The position numbers and the translations under genes were made by a program. The notes under the pieces are model-generated. The model did no database searches, had not been told where the DNA came from, and saw nothing but the letters and a program-made list of their open reading frames with translations. A DNA stretch of 64,000 nucleotides from Campylobacter lanienae NCTC 13004 (lineage in GTDB: Bacteria > Campylobacterota > Campylobacteria > Campylobacterales > Campylobacteraceae), in contig NZ_CP015578.1 of the NCBI RefSeq assembly GCF_002139935.1, positions 124,001 to 188,000 of the forward strand. Reading direction: 5' to 3'. Below, one piece after another: positions 63,942-64,000 of the stretch. Positions within the stretch are counted from its first letter, which is position 1; each line of letters begins with the position of its first letter.

Positions 63942-64000
63942 ATGAATATTTTAATCACAGGTGGTGCTGGATACATAGGCTCACATGTTTTAAAGGCGCT
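63942..64000 (+). CDS. galE: UDP-glucose 4-epimerase, N-terminal fragment (runs off the window)
   Basis: ATG 63942, 7 bases after AAGGAG, opens [19 protein letters not shown], the NAD-binding start of GalE-type epimerases. Only 19 codons are visible, so other SDR sugar epimerases cannot be excluded. galE near LOS genes is usual in Campylobacter. Confidence 0.65.
   Translation, partial: MNILITGGAGYIGSHVLKA

Overview
The window is about 64 kb of AT-rich DNA from a Campylobacter species. The evidence is a kps ABC-transporter capsule locus, a cdtABC toxin operon, homopolymeric G tracts that can switch genes, GDP-heptose synthesis genes, an ADP-heptose/LOS core cluster, pseH, cbb3 oxidase assembly genes and the P450/membrane-protein pair found beside the C. 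jejuni capsule. Gene content suits the C. fetus / C. hyointestinalis / C. lanienae group better than C. jejuni, but the species cannot be fixed from sequence alone. No tRNA, rRNA, CRISPR array or insertion sequence was seen.

Layout. 1-5430: end of a capsule sugar-polymer block (glycosyltransferase tail, IspD-like cytidylyltransferase, epimerase, an eroded araD-like gene, a GT2/CDP-glycerol-type polymerase fusion, and a recombined glycosyltransferase). 5431-6165: a collapsed second cdt locus retaining only the cdtC 3' part. 6291-8502: an autotransporter with an IdeS-like cysteine-protease passenger. 8591-13235: housekeeping (BI-1, secG, frr, pyrE, RDD protein, tpx, rarA). 13344-17937: phase-variable membrane hydrolase, P450, small membrane protein, kpsD. 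18119-24213: phase-variable capsule genes (GDPD-like, HAD, two nucleotidyltransferases, NTF2-like, cupin, two glycosyltransferases, one frameshifted). 24521-26849: intact cdtABC. 26929-37639, minus strand: GDP-heptose synthesis (hddA, gmhA, hddC) and its modification (4,6-dehydratase, C4-dehydrogenase-like protein, C3/C5 epimerases, C4 reductases, ColD-like 3-dehydratase). 38554-45660: kpsC, S, M, T, E and a GT8-like transferase. 45732-48926: a fragmented type IIG/BcgI-like restriction-modification system. 49153-53171: prs, ccoI, ccoS, cytochrome c. 53335-61559: ADP-heptose synthesis and LOS inner-core transferases. 61619-64000: exonuclease, periplasmic DNA ligase, pseH, start of galE.

The central theme is a switchable cell surface. 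Nine G tracts, all exactly 9 nt in this assembly, lie in or just before surface-related genes. Five sit at the 3' end of a gene. In each of those five, only one of the three reading registers carries translation to a stop overlapping the next gene's start codon; the other two stop early. The tract may therefore switch translational coupling to the next gene as well as the gene's own C-terminus. The glycosyltransferases share a C-terminal module built around a repeated SYKLG motif. The 3' end of one such gene plus cdtC sequence forms direct repeats about 19-21 kb apart.

Several accessory genes are broken: internal deletions in the araD-like and epimerase genes, and single-base frameshifts in a glycosyltransferase, an epimerase, an outer-membrane protein and the restriction enzyme. 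These could be real decay, phase variation or assembly error. No housekeeping gene in the window is broken.
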